Notes: generated by a model from the sequence alone, not told the origin. A stretch of 64,000 nucleotides of DNA from Carboxylicivirga caseinilyticus (GCA_025499705.1 JAFMVE010000003.1:155010-219009); one strand, 5' to 3'; positions 9,759 to 19,229 are shown, counted from the first letter of the stretch. Made by a program: numbers and translations.

Positions 9759-11336
9759 TTATTCATCTTTAATACATCTAACAGATAAACCGGTTTGTTT
9801 GAGATATGATTGTTGATTAACGGCCTGGTACGAATCAAATAAATAGTAGCCATAGGCATTTTGTTCATCAATCATTGTTGTACTCCAGAACATACCAAGG
9901 CTTTGGGCAGGATAAGAATAACCCTGTAAGGCACTTTGTCCGCCGCCAGGCAATGCTGTAAAGCCACTGCTGTTATTTGCATAATCATTTCCTGTTGCCC
10001 AATGGGCAGCTCCTGTTTCTTTTAATGCATTTCCTGCATTTTCAATTCCTCCCAGATATGTAAAAAGTGTTTGCCATTCAGTATCGGATGGAACATGCCA
10101 ACCTTCGGGACAAACGTTTCGGGAATCAGTTATGCTATACCAATTATAAAGTCTTCCATAGGGAACTTCAAATTCAGATAAGTTCCCAAAAAAACACCAG
10201 GCGCCAGTTATTGTATTCTGCCATTCATTACCATCGCTTATATGCAGAATTTCATCACCATTGCTATATTTTGTTGTATTAAGATTCTCTGTCAGCCAGG
10301 TTTGGGTGCCAATGGTAACTAAAGAATAAGGATTACCATCGATATCATAAACAGTGGCTTCGGGCATAGTAAAAACTATTTCATTTCCATAACCTGTACC
10401 CACCAGATTTGTTGCATAACTTCTTAAATAGTAGGTTGTGCCCGGAAGTAAATCATGAGGGTCACTGTAAAAAGTGGAATAGATTAAATTATCTTCCGTT
10501 TTATTATCATCTATTGTTGGAGATGATTCAGTGCTCCAGCATACACCGGCATTATAAATGATACCTGTTGATAGAATATCACCACCCGTGGAAATGATAA
10601 AAGTGCCTGAGTTTCTGATTTCATGGGTTGTTAACTGCGGGTAATCCTTTGTCGTGAATTCAAAATTGGAACTGTAATAAGTTTCAGAGCCGGATATGGC
10701 ATAAGCACGAGTGTAATATGTTGTACCCGGATTAAGTCCGGTTAAAGTGGTTTCAAAAATTCCGGTTCCGCTTCCCGATTCTAATTTATAATCGTTGATG
10801 GTAGGGTTGTTACTGGTGCTCCAGCACGCTCCTCTTGCTGTAACTGTTTGGTTTGATTCAACCCGGGCTCTCATAAAAGCTTCAGTGCCGGTAATGTCTC
10901 CAAAATCAATAATAGTTGCATAAGTGAACGGTAGAGGATCCAGTTTTACTGTAAGTATATCTCCATATCCAATACCAGCTCCATTAATTGCATAAGCCCT
11001 AATGTAATAGGTAATCTCCGGTTCAACATACAGTATTGTTTTAAAATCGGAATTTCCGGTTCCATCAATTGTATAAGAGTCTTTTACAGTTGGAGTATTA
11101 CTTGTGCTGACACAGATGCCTTTCTGAAAAATATCCGTTCCCCCGTCATCACTTATTATTCCCCCACTAATAATAGTAATGCCGTCAACTATTTCTATTT
11201 GCTCTGTTTTTAGTATTGGTGGAAAAGGATTTTTAAGACAACCACTCATCAATGGTATGAGACAAAGCATAATAAGAAATGTAAATTTTCTGTTCGTATT
11301 GTCCTTATGTGGCAATCTGTGAGTAAGCATTTGCAT
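9759..11336 (-). CDS. FISUMP-domain lipoprotein with Fn3-like repeats
   Basis: Start taken at the ATG at 11334-11336, 5 nt after the upstream stop; an open frame extends to 11369 and would overlap the upstream gene. The signal peptide ends in a lipobox (LMSGC). Three to four repeats of about 90 aa follow, each with a CWSTS.NPTI..Y core and a GT.YY.RAYA motif typical of fibronectin-III-like units in Bacteroidota surface proteins. The last ~190 aa (from VYDIDGNPYSLVTIGTQTW to GLSVRCIKD) is the Fibrobacter succinogenes major paralogous (FISUMP) domain. It is a surface-exposed or outer-membrane lipoprotein of unknown ligand, co-directional with the barrel gene before it. Confidence 0.85.
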   Translation of the reverse strand: MQMLTHRLPHKDNTNRKFTFLIMLCLIPLMSGCLKNPFPPILKTEQIEIVDGITIISGGIISDDGGTDIFQKGICVSTSNTPTVKDSYTIDGTGNSDFKTILYVEPEITYYIRAYAINGAGIGYGDILTVKLDPLPFTYATIIDFGDITGTEAFMRARVESNQTVTARGACWSTSNNPTINDYKLESGSGTGIFETTLTGLNPGTTYYTRAYAISGSETYYSSNFEFTTKDYPQLTTHEIRNSGTFIISTGGDILSTGIIYNAGVCWSTESSPTIDDNKTEDNLIYSTFYSDPHDLLPGTTYYLRSYATNLVGTGYGNEIVFTMPEATVYDIDGNPYSLVTIGTQTWLTENLNTTKYSNGDEILHISDGNEWQNTITGAWCFFGNLSEFEVPYGRLYNWYSITDSRNVCPEGWHVPSDTEWQTLFTYLGGIENAGNALKETGAAHWATGNDYANNSSGFTALPGGGQSALQGYSYPAQSLGMFWSTTMIDEQNAYGYYLFDSYQAVNQQSYLKQTGLSVRCIKDE

Positions 11337-11341
11337 AACTT

Positions 11342-11881
11342 TTAAAATTTGATGTGATAACCAATACAAACAGCCACTGGCAAAGGATCCTTTATTTCGA
11401 ATCCAACCAACTCAAGATCATCTACCGCATCTTTATAGACCTTTGGTCGAATGGGTAAAAGTACTTCAAACGATAAAAATGACTTCTCTTTTAATCGGAA
11501 TGTAGTGCCCAAACCTGTTGAAATACCATAATAAGTTGTTCGGGTTTCCATTGATTCGGCATCAATAATAAGGACCGTATTGTATCCATACATACCAGTT
11601 AAGTATGGGTTAATCTTTTTGTCAGATTTGAAGTTTAATTTAACTCCCAGGTTGTAACACACTCCATCCAGATTATATCCCAGCGAGCCAAAGATGCCTA
11701 CAGTTTCAATTGGTCTATAGGTGAGTTGAGCCCCTATTCCACCATAACTTATTCCTCCACCAACACCTATATCACCTTTTATTGAAGTTTGAGCAGTTAA
11801 AAGTGTTGGTGTTAGAAATGCAATTAATAAAAGGCGGATAATAAACCTTTTATGTTGAAATTTAAATAGTGACCTTTTCAT
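11342..11881 (-). CDS. Small outer-membrane beta-barrel-like protein
   Basis: A 179-aa protein with a cleavable signal peptide (LLLIAFLTPTLLTAQ). It has alternating hydrophobic strands rich in Gly and aromatics (GVGGGISYGGIGAQLTYRP) and a C-terminal IGYHIKF ending in Phe, as in bacterial outer-membrane barrels. It lies directly upstream of the FISUMP lipoprotein on the same strand, so the two probably form a surface pair. Ligand unknown. Confidence 0.7.
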   Translation of the reverse strand: MKRSLFKFQHKRFIIRLLLIAFLTPTLLTAQTSIKGDIGVGGGISYGGIGAQLTYRPIETVGIFGSLGYNLDGVCYNLGVKLNFKSDKKINPYLTGMYGYNTVLIIDAESMETRTTYYGISTGLGTTFRLKEKSFLSFEVLLPIRPKVYKDAVDDLELVGFEIKDPLPVAVCIGYHIKF

Positions 11882-12072
11882 AATGAAATGGCTTTAAAGT
11901 ACACTAAAAGTTAGTGAATAATTCTTCCGAAATCAAGATGTTTTGTGCATTCCAGTATCAGGAATATTTTGATAGATTGGATTGATTTATTGCAAAGATT
12001 TTAGAAACTATAAACTGTTTTGAACTATCACAATTAATAATTGTCTTCATTAGAAATTAATAAGAGTTTGGA

Positions 12073-12477
12073 ATGAAAAGAATCGTATTAATAGTTGCCT
12101 CTGTATTCGGCGCACTATCAGTTGTTCTTGGCGCATTAGGTGCACATGCCCTAAAGAGTATTTTAAGTATAGAAAAATTGCAAAGTTTTGAAACAGGTGT
12201 ACGTTATATGATGATTCATGCTTTGGTATTATTGATAATTGGTTTTGTTTTTGAATTCAAAAGCCGGTTGCAAAAAGGTATGGCATGGAGTTTTATAAGT
12301 GGTACTATATTATTTTCTGTTAGTATTTACTTTCTAAGCATAGCCGATTTAATTGGTTTACAATTAAGTTTCCTGGGGCCTATTACACCTGTGGGAGGAT
12401 TATTGATGATAACGGGGTGGATACTTTTGTTGGTAATTTTATCTAAAACCAAACTGGGTGATTTAACAAAGTTGTAA
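12073..12477 (+). CDS. DUF423 (YgdD-like) membrane protein
   Basis: A 134-aa protein with four hydrophobic helices. The N-terminal VFGALSVVLGALGAHALK and the following TGVRYMMIHALVLL match the DUF423/YgdD family. It is an inner-membrane protein with no defined biochemical role. Transcribed alone. Confidence 0.88.
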   Translation: MKRIVLIVASVFGALSVVLGALGAHALKSILSIEKLQSFETGVRYMMIHALVLLIIGFVFEFKSRLQKGMAWSFISGTILFSVSIYFLSIADLIGLQLSFLGPITPVGGLLMITGWILLLVILSKTKLGDLTKL

Positions 12478-12589
12478 TTCATAAATATAAAACAACTATC
12501 CAACAGGCTAATAACTTTCTTGTCTAGATCTCTATTGTGCTATGAGAGCATATTTCGTAACTTTAATAGGGTATAAAAAGAAGGGTTAG

Positions 12590-13054
12590 ATGAAGTGGGT
12601 TGTTTCAATAATACTCATCTTAATTGTTATTAATATTGATGCACAGCAGAGCGATCAGAGGTGGTATCAATCAAGATATAATGTTTCTTCTTTGGATGAA
12701 CTTGGAATTGAAAAGTTACAGATTGAGAAAGATTATTACAGCAAGTACCGTAATGCCGGAGTTATCTTTACTATTCTAGGGCCGTGCATTTCCATTATTG
12801 GAGTCAATCAGGCTCTTAATGATTTTTCTCCATTCTCGACAGAAAAAAGTAGTGATTTAGAAAGTGCTGATGGTGTTATTCTTGTTGGCGCAGTTATGTT
12901 TATTGGAGGCATCTTAACGTGGGCAATATGTGGATCACGACATCATCAGATTAAAAAGTCAATGTTTAATCTTAATATGCAATTAAGTACTGTCAATGCA
13001 AATAACTCAATTGATAGCAATATCTTGCAAGTGGGATTTACCATCAGGTTTTAA
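12590..13054 (+). CDS. Hypothetical membrane-associated protein
   Basis: A 154-aa protein with an N-terminal signal peptide (SIILILIVINIDAQQ) and two further hydrophobic helices (about 55-75 and 98-115). No recognised family. It may be a small envelope protein. No clear partners. Confidence 0.55.
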   Translation: MKWVVSIILILIVINIDAQQSDQRWYQSRYNVSSLDELGIEKLQIEKDYYSKYRNAGVIFTILGPCISIIGVNQALNDFSPFSTEKSSDLESADGVILVGAVMFIGGILTWAICGSRHHQIKKSMFNLNMQLSTVNANNSIDSNILQVGFTIRF

Positions 13055-13098
13055 TATGTATTGCAAGTTTTTGCGAGTCGTTGTCTCACCTTAATATT

Positions 13099-13106
13099 TA
13101 TCTTTG
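13099..13106 (+). promoter_or_regulatory. Bacteroidota-type -7 promoter box
   Basis: TATCTTTG matches the Bacteroidota -7 consensus TAnnTTTG and lies 15 nt upstream of the aminotransferase ATG. A TTG at 13081-13083 could serve as the -33 element but is 15 nt away, shorter than usual. Confidence 0.4.
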
Positions 13107-13121
13107 AGCAAAAATTAAAAG

Positions 13122-14270
13122 ATGAGTATTGACGAGCGTTTGGCAAATACTAGTTTCCCGTTGCCTGCCATAAGACAGGTAAATATGGCAAAGCATCAAA
13201 CAGGGATCAGTTTGGGTTTGGGTGAATTGAAGGGTTTTGAGATTGATGAGAGGATAAAACAATCAATGACTGCAAGTTGGGGAAATGGAGCAGCTTGCTA
13301 TACTCAAAATGCAGGATTACCTCAATTACGTTCTGCGGTCGCACAACACCAGCAAAAAGAAGATGGATATAACTATACAGTCGAAAATGTTATTGTAACT
13401 ATTGGTGTTCAGAATGCTGTGTATTCAAGCATAAAAACTCTTGCCAAACTAGGTGCCAAAAGAGTTTTGATTCCTTCAATACATTTTGGCATTTATAAAA
13501 AAATACCTTCTGAATTTGGTCTGGAGGTAAATACCTATCCATTAAATGATGATTTCAGTATCAATCTGAAGGAACTGGAAATCCTCTTGCAGAAGGATGA
13601 TGTAATGATTTTGAATTCACCGTCTAATCCAACAGGTAAGGTGTATTCAAAGGATGAATTGATTTCTTTATCAGAACTGTTAAAGTATAAACTGACTGAT
13701 GGTTATGTGATTTCTGATGAGATATACGGACAATTAGTATACGATGGAGAAGAATTTACTTCTTTTTCAAAATATTTTGACAGAACTATAGTGGTGGATG
13801 GCATTTCAAAAAGTGGAGCTGTGGCAGGATTACGTGTTGGTTGGGTTGTTACTCAGAATGAAAAACTTGCAAAGGCAATTACGTCAAATAATGCAACAGT
13901 TATCAGCACACCCCCTACACCTAATCAGTGGGCAGCAATTCCGGTAGTTAATAGCGAAACAAAAAATACTATTGAGAAATATAACAAGGTACTATTAGAA
14001 AATAGAGATAAGGTTGCCTTTTTTCTTGAAAAGATGAATATACCTTTTAACAAACCAAATGGTAGCTTTTATATTTTCCCAAAGGTATCATCCTTTTTGG
14101 GTGACAGAGTCAAAGAATTTTGTATTGAGACAGCCGGAAAAGAAAACGGGGTAGTGGTAATTCCCGGAGTAGCCTTTGGGGCTCCTGAATACCTTCGGAT
14201 TTCTTTGGCTTCATTTGAATTGGAGGAAGGTTTAGTTCGACTGGAGAAGGCTCTGAAAGAATGGAAATAA
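13122..14270 (+). CDS. PLP-dependent class I/II aminotransferase
   Basis: A 382-aa fold-type I aminotransferase. The PLP lysine is K230 in DGISKSGAVAGLRVGW. NSPSNPTGKVYSKDEL supplies the asparagine that contacts PLP, and ISDEIYGQLVYDG the aspartate-tyrosine block. The C-terminal small domain ends with EYLRISLASFELEEGLVRL, containing the substrate-carboxylate arginine. It is an aspartate- or aromatic-type transaminase family member; specificity cannot be read from sequence. Confidence 0.88.
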   Translation: MSIDERLANTSFPLPAIRQVNMAKHQTGISLGLGELKGFEIDERIKQSMTASWGNGAACYTQNAGLPQLRSAVAQHQQKEDGYNYTVENVIVTIGVQNAVYSSIKTLAKLGAKRVLIPSIHFGIYKKIPSEFGLEVNTYPLNDDFSINLKELEILLQKDDVMILNSPSNPTGKVYSKDELISLSELLKYKLTDGYVISDEIYGQLVYDGEEFTSFSKYFDRTIVVDGISKSGAVAGLRVGWVVTQNEKLAKAITSNNATVISTPPTPNQWAAIPVVNSETKNTIEKYNKVLLENRDKVAFFLEKMNIPFNKPNGSFYIFPKVSSFLGDRVKEFCIETAGKENGVVVIPGVAFGAPEYLRISLASFELEEGLVRLEKALKEWK

Positions 14271-14275
14271 GAGAT

Positions 14276-14322
14276 AAGGATCGGATCTTGATTTACTTCT
14301 TCTAAATCAAGATTCGATCCTT
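14276..14322. terminator. Bidirectional terminator hairpin
   Basis: A 20-nt left arm (14276-14295) pairs with 14303-14322 around a 7-nt loop; all positions pair, with one G-U. It lies between the convergent aminotransferase and MaoC genes. Confidence 0.75.
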
Positions 14323-14337
14323 TGAATAAAAATATTC

Positions 14338-14802
14338 TTATGCGTTGAAATGGTATAAGAAAACGATCTCGCCTTCGTAAGCAGGTTTACGACCTCCTTC
14401 TATTTCAAGCTTAATACCAATAGTTGCTTTAGTAACACCTCTCAGGTTTTTAGCATCTACAACAGTAGCTACAAGACGAACTTTGTCGTTTACTTTTACT
14501 GGAGCATTGAATTTAAGTTTTTCAATTCCGTAGTTAACCTGCATCTTTAAGTTTTGAACATCAACAATCTGATTCCAAAGGTGAGGAAGGATTGAAACTG
14601 TCAGGTAACCATGTGCAATGGTTGAACCGAAAGGACCTTCTTTTGCTTTTTCTTCGTCAACGTGAATCCATTGGTGATCCAAAGTTGCATCGGCAAAAAG
14701 GTTAATTTGCTCCTGTGTAAACTGGTGGTAATCTGAAATTCCCAATTCACTTCCAATCAGTTTTTCCAGTTCATCGAAACTTTTGATGATTACTTTACTC
14801 AT
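14338..14802 (-). CDS. MaoC-family (R)-specific enoyl-CoA hydratase
   Basis: A 154-aa single hot-dog fold. The hydratase-2 motif is visible as ADATLDHQWIHVDEEKA, with D42 and H47 in the catalytic positions, followed by GPFGSTIAHGYLTVSILP. The family hydrates trans-2-enoyl-CoA to (R)-3-hydroxyacyl-CoA in the cytosol. Convergent with the aminotransferase. Physiological substrate unknown. Confidence 0.88.
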   Translation of the reverse strand: MSKVIIKSFDELEKLIGSELGISDYHQFTQEQINLFADATLDHQWIHVDEEKAKEGPFGSTIAHGYLTVSILPHLWNQIVDVQNLKMQVNYGIEKLKFNAPVKVNDKVRLVATVVDAKNLRGVTKATIGIKLEIEGGRKPAYEGEIVFLYHFNA

Positions 14803-15217
14803 CTTTTTTTATTTTGAACGTTGTTATTTCTATCATAAATATCAGCGCAAATATAGAATAATCATTTAAAATGTGCCTGATCATTAATACTTGAGGATTG
14901 AAACTGTCTTTTGTTTTATTAGCATACTGTACAGTAATTTTTTCGGTAAACCTTTATTTAATGGGGTGAATCCAATCTTTCGAAAACGTTTTCGAGTTGA
15001 GGGATTAAAGAATTTTAACTGAAATATAAGCTATTTAATACCTATTCATCAGTTTTGTTTTTTGTTGCCGCTCCTTGTTTGGTAAGGGATGCAGCAAGGG
15101 TGCTATTGTATGAAAGCTAGGAAACATGTATTGTACTCTTTTCCATTTCATCAACATGCTTTGTAACTTGCCAACTGATATTTACCCGAATCAGATTAAT
15201 AAATAAATCCCGTTTGT
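14803..15217. other. Divergent intergenic region, 415 nt
   Basis: Lies between the MaoC gene (leftward) and the GH13 gene (rightward). It contains the LacI-type palindrome at 14980-14995. I see no convincing small gene or structured RNA in the rest. Confidence 0.6.
14980..14995. promoter_or_regulatory. LacI-family-type operator
   Basis: TCGAAAACGTTTTCGA is a perfect 16-bp palindrome with the central CG and the AAACGTTT core typical of LacI/GalR-family operators. It lies 222 nt upstream of the GH13 start, so it may control the amylase-like gene. No LacI regulator is in the window, so this would be trans control. Confidence 0.6.
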
Positions 15218-17074
15218 ATGAAATTCAGATTACTATTCAGCCTGATCTTAATTAGTGTATTCATTAGTTGTAATACGGCCCCAAAAACAACAACTGATGA
15301 TTTTGAAGGAAAAGCTGTCGTATACCAGGTCTTTACCCGTTTATTTGGTAACACCAACGAAACCAATAAACCATGGGGAACCATTGAGGAAAACGGAGTT
15401 GGTAAATTCAATGATTTCACTGATAAGGCTTTAACCGAAATTAAAGAACTTGGAGTAACTCATATCTGGTATACGGGTGTTCCGCATCATGCAGTGGTTA
15501 CTGATTATACTCAATATGGTATTTCATTGGACGATCCGGATGTGGTAAAGGGAAGAGCTGGATCACCTTATGCCGTTAAAGATTATTATCAGGTGGATCC
15601 TGATATGGCTGTTGATCCGGCAAACCGATTGCTGGAGTTTAAAGCATTGGTTGATCGTACTCATCAGCATGGTCTGAAAGTAATAATTGATATTGTGCCC
15701 AATCATGTGGCCCGTCATTACCAAGGTATGAATAATCCTGAAGGAGTTAAGGATTTTGGGGCTGATGATGATATTACAGTTGAATATTCAAAAGATAACA
15801 ATTTTTACTATATACCTGGTCAACCTTTTGAGGTACCTGAACCTTTAAATGGATATTTGCCATTAGGAGGGGAGCAAAATAGTTTGGTAGATGGTAAATT
15901 TGAAGAGAATCCTGCTAAATGGACCGGGAATGGTTCAAGAAAAGCACAGCCTCACTTTTACGATTGGTACGAAACCGTTAAAGTCAACTATGGGGTTCGT
16001 CCTGATGGTACAAATGATTTTGATACTCTTCCTGAAGAATATGCTACGAAGGGTACAGAAGAGCATTATCAGTTTTGGAAGGATAAAAAAGTACCTGATT
16101 CCTGGATTAAGTTTCGTGATATAGCCTTGTTTTGGACTGATTTTGGAATTGATGGATTTAGGTTTGATATGGCGGAAATGGTTCCGGTTGAATTCTGGAG
16201 CTATATGAATTCATCAATTAAACATGCTAATCCCGATGCGTTTTTATTGGCAGAAGTATATAACCCGGGTTTATACCGCGATTACATTCAAAAGGGTAAG
16301 ATGGATTATTTGTATGATAAAGTGGAGTTTTATGATACATTAAAGCATGTGATGCAGGGATATGGCTTAACTGATAATATCCCACAAATTCAAGAAGGTT
16401 TATCAGATATTGAACATCATATGTTGCATTTTCTTGAGAATCATGATGAGCAGCGTATCGCTAGTCCTGAATTTGCCGGAGATGCCGAAAAGGGCAAGCC
16501 TGCCATGGTCGTTTCTTCATTAATCAGTTCTTCACCAACTATGATTTACTTTGGTCAGGAAGTTGGGGAACCCGGGGCTGAAGATGCCGGTTTTGGTGAT
16601 CCTTCACGTACATCTATTTTTGATTACATTGGTGTGCCACATCATCAGCGCTGGATGAACGGTGGTGCATTTGATGGGGGAAGACTATCTGCAGAAGAAA
16701 AAGCCTTGCGCGATTTTTATAAACGATTGTTGAATTTTACCATTAGCAGTGAGGCATTAATGGGTAAATACAAAGAGATTCATGATTATAACCGTAAAAA
16801 AGTGGAAGGTTATGATGCTAAAGTATTCTCATTTGCCAGATGGAGTAAGGATGAACAACTAATTGTGATTTCAAATTTTGATTCGATTAATTCAAAAACA
16901 TTCTCTTTACAATTACCTGAAGATTTGATTGAAGATTGGGAGCGGACGGACAGTTTTTATATTTTAACTGATCAGCTTTATGGTCAGGAATATGAGATGG
17001 AAGTAACCGAAGGAATTGGTCTTATTGAAGTAGACTTAAAACCATTGGAATCGTTGGTTTTGAAAGTGGAATAG
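15218..17074 (+). CDS. GH13 alpha-amylase-family lipoprotein
   Basis: A 618-aa protein with a lipoprotein signal (lipobox region VFISC, about C18). The catalytic (beta/alpha)8 core shows VVYQVFTRLFGN, IDIVPNHVAR, GIDGFRFDMAEM with nucleophile D317, FLLAEVY with acid/base E346, and FLENHDEQR with D410. The last ~100 aa look like a domain C beta-sandwich. GH13 enzymes act on alpha-glucans; the lipid anchor suggests a periplasmic or surface location. No SusC/D genes are adjacent, which is unusual for a Bacteroidota glucan locus. A LacI-type operator lies upstream and a strong terminator downstream. Confidence 0.92.
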   Translation: MKFRLLFSLILISVFISCNTAPKTTTDDFEGKAVVYQVFTRLFGNTNETNKPWGTIEENGVGKFNDFTDKALTEIKELGVTHIWYTGVPHHAVVTDYTQYGISLDDPDVVKGRAGSPYAVKDYYQVDPDMAVDPANRLLEFKALVDRTHQHGLKVIIDIVPNHVARHYQGMNNPEGVKDFGADDDITVEYSKDNNFYYIPGQPFEVPEPLNGYLPLGGEQNSLVDGKFEENPAKWTGNGSRKAQPHFYDWYETVKVNYGVRPDGTNDFDTLPEEYATKGTEEHYQFWKDKKVPDSWIKFRDIALFWTDFGIDGFRFDMAEMVPVEFWSYMNSSIKHANPDAFLLAEVYNPGLYRDYIQKGKMDYLYDKVEFYDTLKHVMQGYGLTDNIPQIQEGLSDIEHHMLHFLENHDEQRIASPEFAGDAEKGKPAMVVSSLISSSPTMIYFGQEVGEPGAEDAGFGDPSRTSIFDYIGVPHHQRWMNGGAFDGGRLSAEEKALRDFYKRLLNFTISSEALMGKYKEIHDYNRKKVEGYDAKVFSFARWSKDEQLIVISNFDSINSKTFSLQLPEDLIEDWERTDSFYILTDQLYGQEYEMEVTEGIGLIEVDLKPLESLVLKVE

Positions 17075-17092
17075 AATCTGATTAATAATGAA

Positions 17093-17115
17093 AAAGGCCG
17101 CGAACAGCGGCCTTT
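17093..17115. terminator. Bidirectional intrinsic terminator
   Basis: AAAGGCCGC and GCGGCCTTT form a perfect 9-bp stem with a 5-nt loop. It lies between the GH13 gene (+) and the DUF493-like gene (-). Confidence 0.9.
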
Positions 17116-17135
17116 ATTATGCTTGATATAATGTT

Positions 17136-17414
17136 TTAAAGACTTATTACTCCTTCTATCGAAGCAATTTGGTGTGTTACTTTAATAATGGCATCCGCAT
17201 TTTTCATACTGGCTTTGCAGGTAATGGCTACATGACTGAAACTTTTGGTATGGTTAAAGCTTAATGAACCATGCTTGGGTAACATATCCTTAACCCTATC
17301 AACCATTCCATCTTTGTTTGGTACAATAAACTTAAACATATATAACATTGGCCATTTCTTGTTCTCAAGTAACAGCTCCCTTAATTTCTCATATCTTTCT
17401 ATATCTAACGACAT
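17136..17414 (-). CDS. DUF493 (YbeD-like) family protein
   Basis: A 92-aa ACT-like alpha/beta protein. The layout WPMLYMFKFIVPN...HTKSFSHVAITCKASMKNADAIIKVTHQIASIEGVISL follows DUF493 (central strand, helix, final edge strand). Cytosolic; family function is not established. Confidence 0.75.
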   Translation of the reverse strand: MSLDIERYEKLRELLLENKKWPMLYMFKFIVPNKDGMVDRVKDMLPKHGSLSFNHTKSFSHVAITCKASMKNADAIIKVTHQIASIEGVISL

Positions 17415-17523
17415 ACTAATCTGATTTTTTGAGAGTGCAAATATATTAATTTAAGGTTTGATTGAAAAAAAGGTTCAACACCATAGGACATATAAAATGC
17501 TTGATGCGGATAAAATATGGTGA

Positions 17524-17787
17524 TTAAACATTTTCTTTGATTTGCACATCAATATTGTATTCATCCAAAAGAGCCAGTGATTTTGAACATATGTTAGATG
17601 TGCAAATCAGGCTAACTTTATATTTGGGTTCAACCTGTTGAATAGTTTTTGCGATTTCAATAATTTTTTGAGCATCCTTTCTGATAATCCGACTTTTAAT
17701 CAGTTTTACTATTCCAATATGGTTGTTGCCAAGCTCTTTTAACTGGATGCGTGTATGTAAACCGTAATATTTAGAATCGAGGTTCAT
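17524..17787 (-). CDS. Small hypothetical protein
   Basis: An 87-aa soluble alpha/beta protein with two cysteines close together (ICTSNICSKS). No family recognised. It lies alone between the DUF493 and YchJ genes. Confidence 0.55.
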   Translation of the reverse strand: MNLDSKYYGLHTRIQLKELGNNHIGIVKLIKSRIIRKDAQKIIEIAKTIQQVEPKYKVSLICTSNICSKSLALLDEYNIDVQIKENV

Positions 17788-17907
17788 ATAAATAGTTTGT
17801 GATCTTAGTTTTGCTCTGATTATTTAATCAATATATTTTCAAAGGCTTGTCTGTTTCATAGTTTACTCTGATGATTCTCACTTCTGCCTAATATCAACAG
17901 ACTCACT

Positions 17908-18300
17908 TTACTGATGTTGTCCGGAAATATAATACCACTTACCATTTTCCTTTACAAAGCGCGAGTTTTCATGGATCGTTTCTATTTTTCCTCCCTCCGA
18001 GAAATAGGCTATAAAAACCACCCAACCTTCGGTGTCATTCTCGGTGCCAGCAATACTGTTTTTAACTTCCAGCTTAATCCATTGTACCGATTTTGTCCAG
18101 CGCAGAATGTCTTTTCGTTCTTTTGTTGGACGAGTTGAAGGATGATGGCTGTTCATCAAATAATTAATATCTGCCAGAACATAGGCCGAATAACGTGAGC
18201 GCATTAATGCTTCTGCAGTAGATGCTGACTGTTTACCGGTTAATATGGGTTGGCAACAATCTTCGAACGATTTCCCTGAGCCACAATAGCAATTCGTCAT
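17908..18300 (-). CDS. YchJ family protein with SEC-C zinc motif
   Basis: A 130-aa protein that opens with NCYCGSGKSFEDCC (C4, C6, C15, C16), the SEC-C metal-binding motif, followed by the YchJ/NTF2-like domain (EALMRSRYSAYVL, then SRFVKENGKWYYISG). YchJ proteins have no firmly assigned activity. Its ATG overlaps the stop of the upstream DEAD-like gene by 4 nt (ATGA), so the two are translationally coupled. Confidence 0.9.
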   Translation of the reverse strand: MTNCYCGSGKSFEDCCQPILTGKQSASTAEALMRSRYSAYVLADINYLMNSHHPSTRPTKERKDILRWTKSVQWIKLEVKNSIAGTENDTEGWVVFIAYFSEGGKIETIHENSRFVKENGKWYYISGQHQ

Positions 18301-18911
18301 TCTACTTCAATTAACATTGGATTCTTCATGATGCGCTCTTCCATATCGTCAAATTTAAAATACCATGAATCTGACGATACCACTAACTGTGTATTTTTTA
18401 TTCCATCAACGATGCGATATAGTATTGAATGACTTGAATTTTTGAAAAAATCAATGGCGTCATCCACCATTATTAACTTAACCTTGGTTAATGGAATGCC
18501 GTTAATATTAACCAGTTCCTGTAAACGTTTGGTAGTTACAAAGAGTACATCCAAACCATCGTAAATTTCGTCTTTCTGATATTGCAATAAGCCATGGTCA
18601 AAAGCAACAAAACTGCGAAGTTCTAATCCTTTTGCCAGTTTTTGGAATTGCTCTTCAGCTTCGAATGCTTTTTCTTTTGATGAAACAATAACGATAGCTC
18701 TGGGAGCTTCTTCAAAAGGTTCTTTTAATTGTTGAATCAGGCCAATTAACAAAGCAGTTGTTTTGCCACTTTTTTCAGGCGCAATCAAAAATAAATCGGC
18801 GCCCGATTTAATTTTAGGTATAGCTAAACTCTGTATCTCCCGAGGTTCTTTATCTAATCCCAGATTAATAATATTTGAAACCAGTTCAGGAATCAATTTT
18901 TTCAATTTCAT
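18297..18911 (-). CDS. One-lobed DEAD-box-helicase-like protein
   Basis: A 204-aa protein equal to only the N-terminal RecA lobe of a DEAD-box RNA helicase. A Q-motif-like EPREIQSLAIP (22-32), Walker A APEKSGKTT (44-52), VTTKRLQEL in the motif Ib position and SSDSW in the motif III position are present. Motif II reads VDDA (149-152) instead of DEAD, and the second RecA lobe is absent. The stop is natural and is shared as ATGA with YchJ, so this is not an obvious recent truncation. It probably binds ATP or RNA without processive unwinding. Confidence 0.75.
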   Translation of the reverse strand: MKLKKLIPELVSNIINLGLDKEPREIQSLAIPKIKSGADLFLIAPEKSGKTTALLIGLIQQLKEPFEEAPRAIVIVSSKEKAFEAEEQFQKLAKGLELRSFVAFDHGLLQYQKDEIYDGLDVLFVTTKRLQELVNINGIPLTKVKLIMVDDAIDFFKNSSHSILYRIVDGIKNTQLVVSSDSWYFKFDDMEERIMKNPMLIEVE

Positions 18912-19229
18912 ATTGGCCTGTTTTGCGGCAAAGTTAATAAATCAGTATTGAAGAAAGAAGTCTGGATCTATAGATGTCGAAAAGACTTTTATGTATTATT
19001 GATTGTTTTAATTTTCAATTAATAAAGTTTAGGGTACTACTACTTGGATCAGTTAATTGTATCTTACCTTGTGTCGATCAAATAAAAATTACAATAGCTA
19101 TCTGTTTCTGTATTATATGATACGGTATTTTCTTTGACGACTCCAATTTTTTATCTCCTTAAAAGTTGTTGGATTACCAACAGCATTTGCTATTTTTGAA
19201 AGATTGACCAATTTCTAAAATACCGGATA
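18912..19229. other. Divergent intergenic region, 318 nt
   Basis: Separates the leftward DEAD-like gene and the rightward SNF2 gene. It holds the likely SNF2 promoter at 19169-19198. Nothing else is evident. Confidence 0.5.
19169..19198 (+). promoter_or_regulatory. Putative sigma-A (Bacteroidota) promoter of the SNF2 gene
   Basis: A TTG at 19169-19171 is followed 19 nt later by TATTTTTG (19191-19198), matching TAnnTTTG. The gene starts 31 nt further on. Confidence 0.5.
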
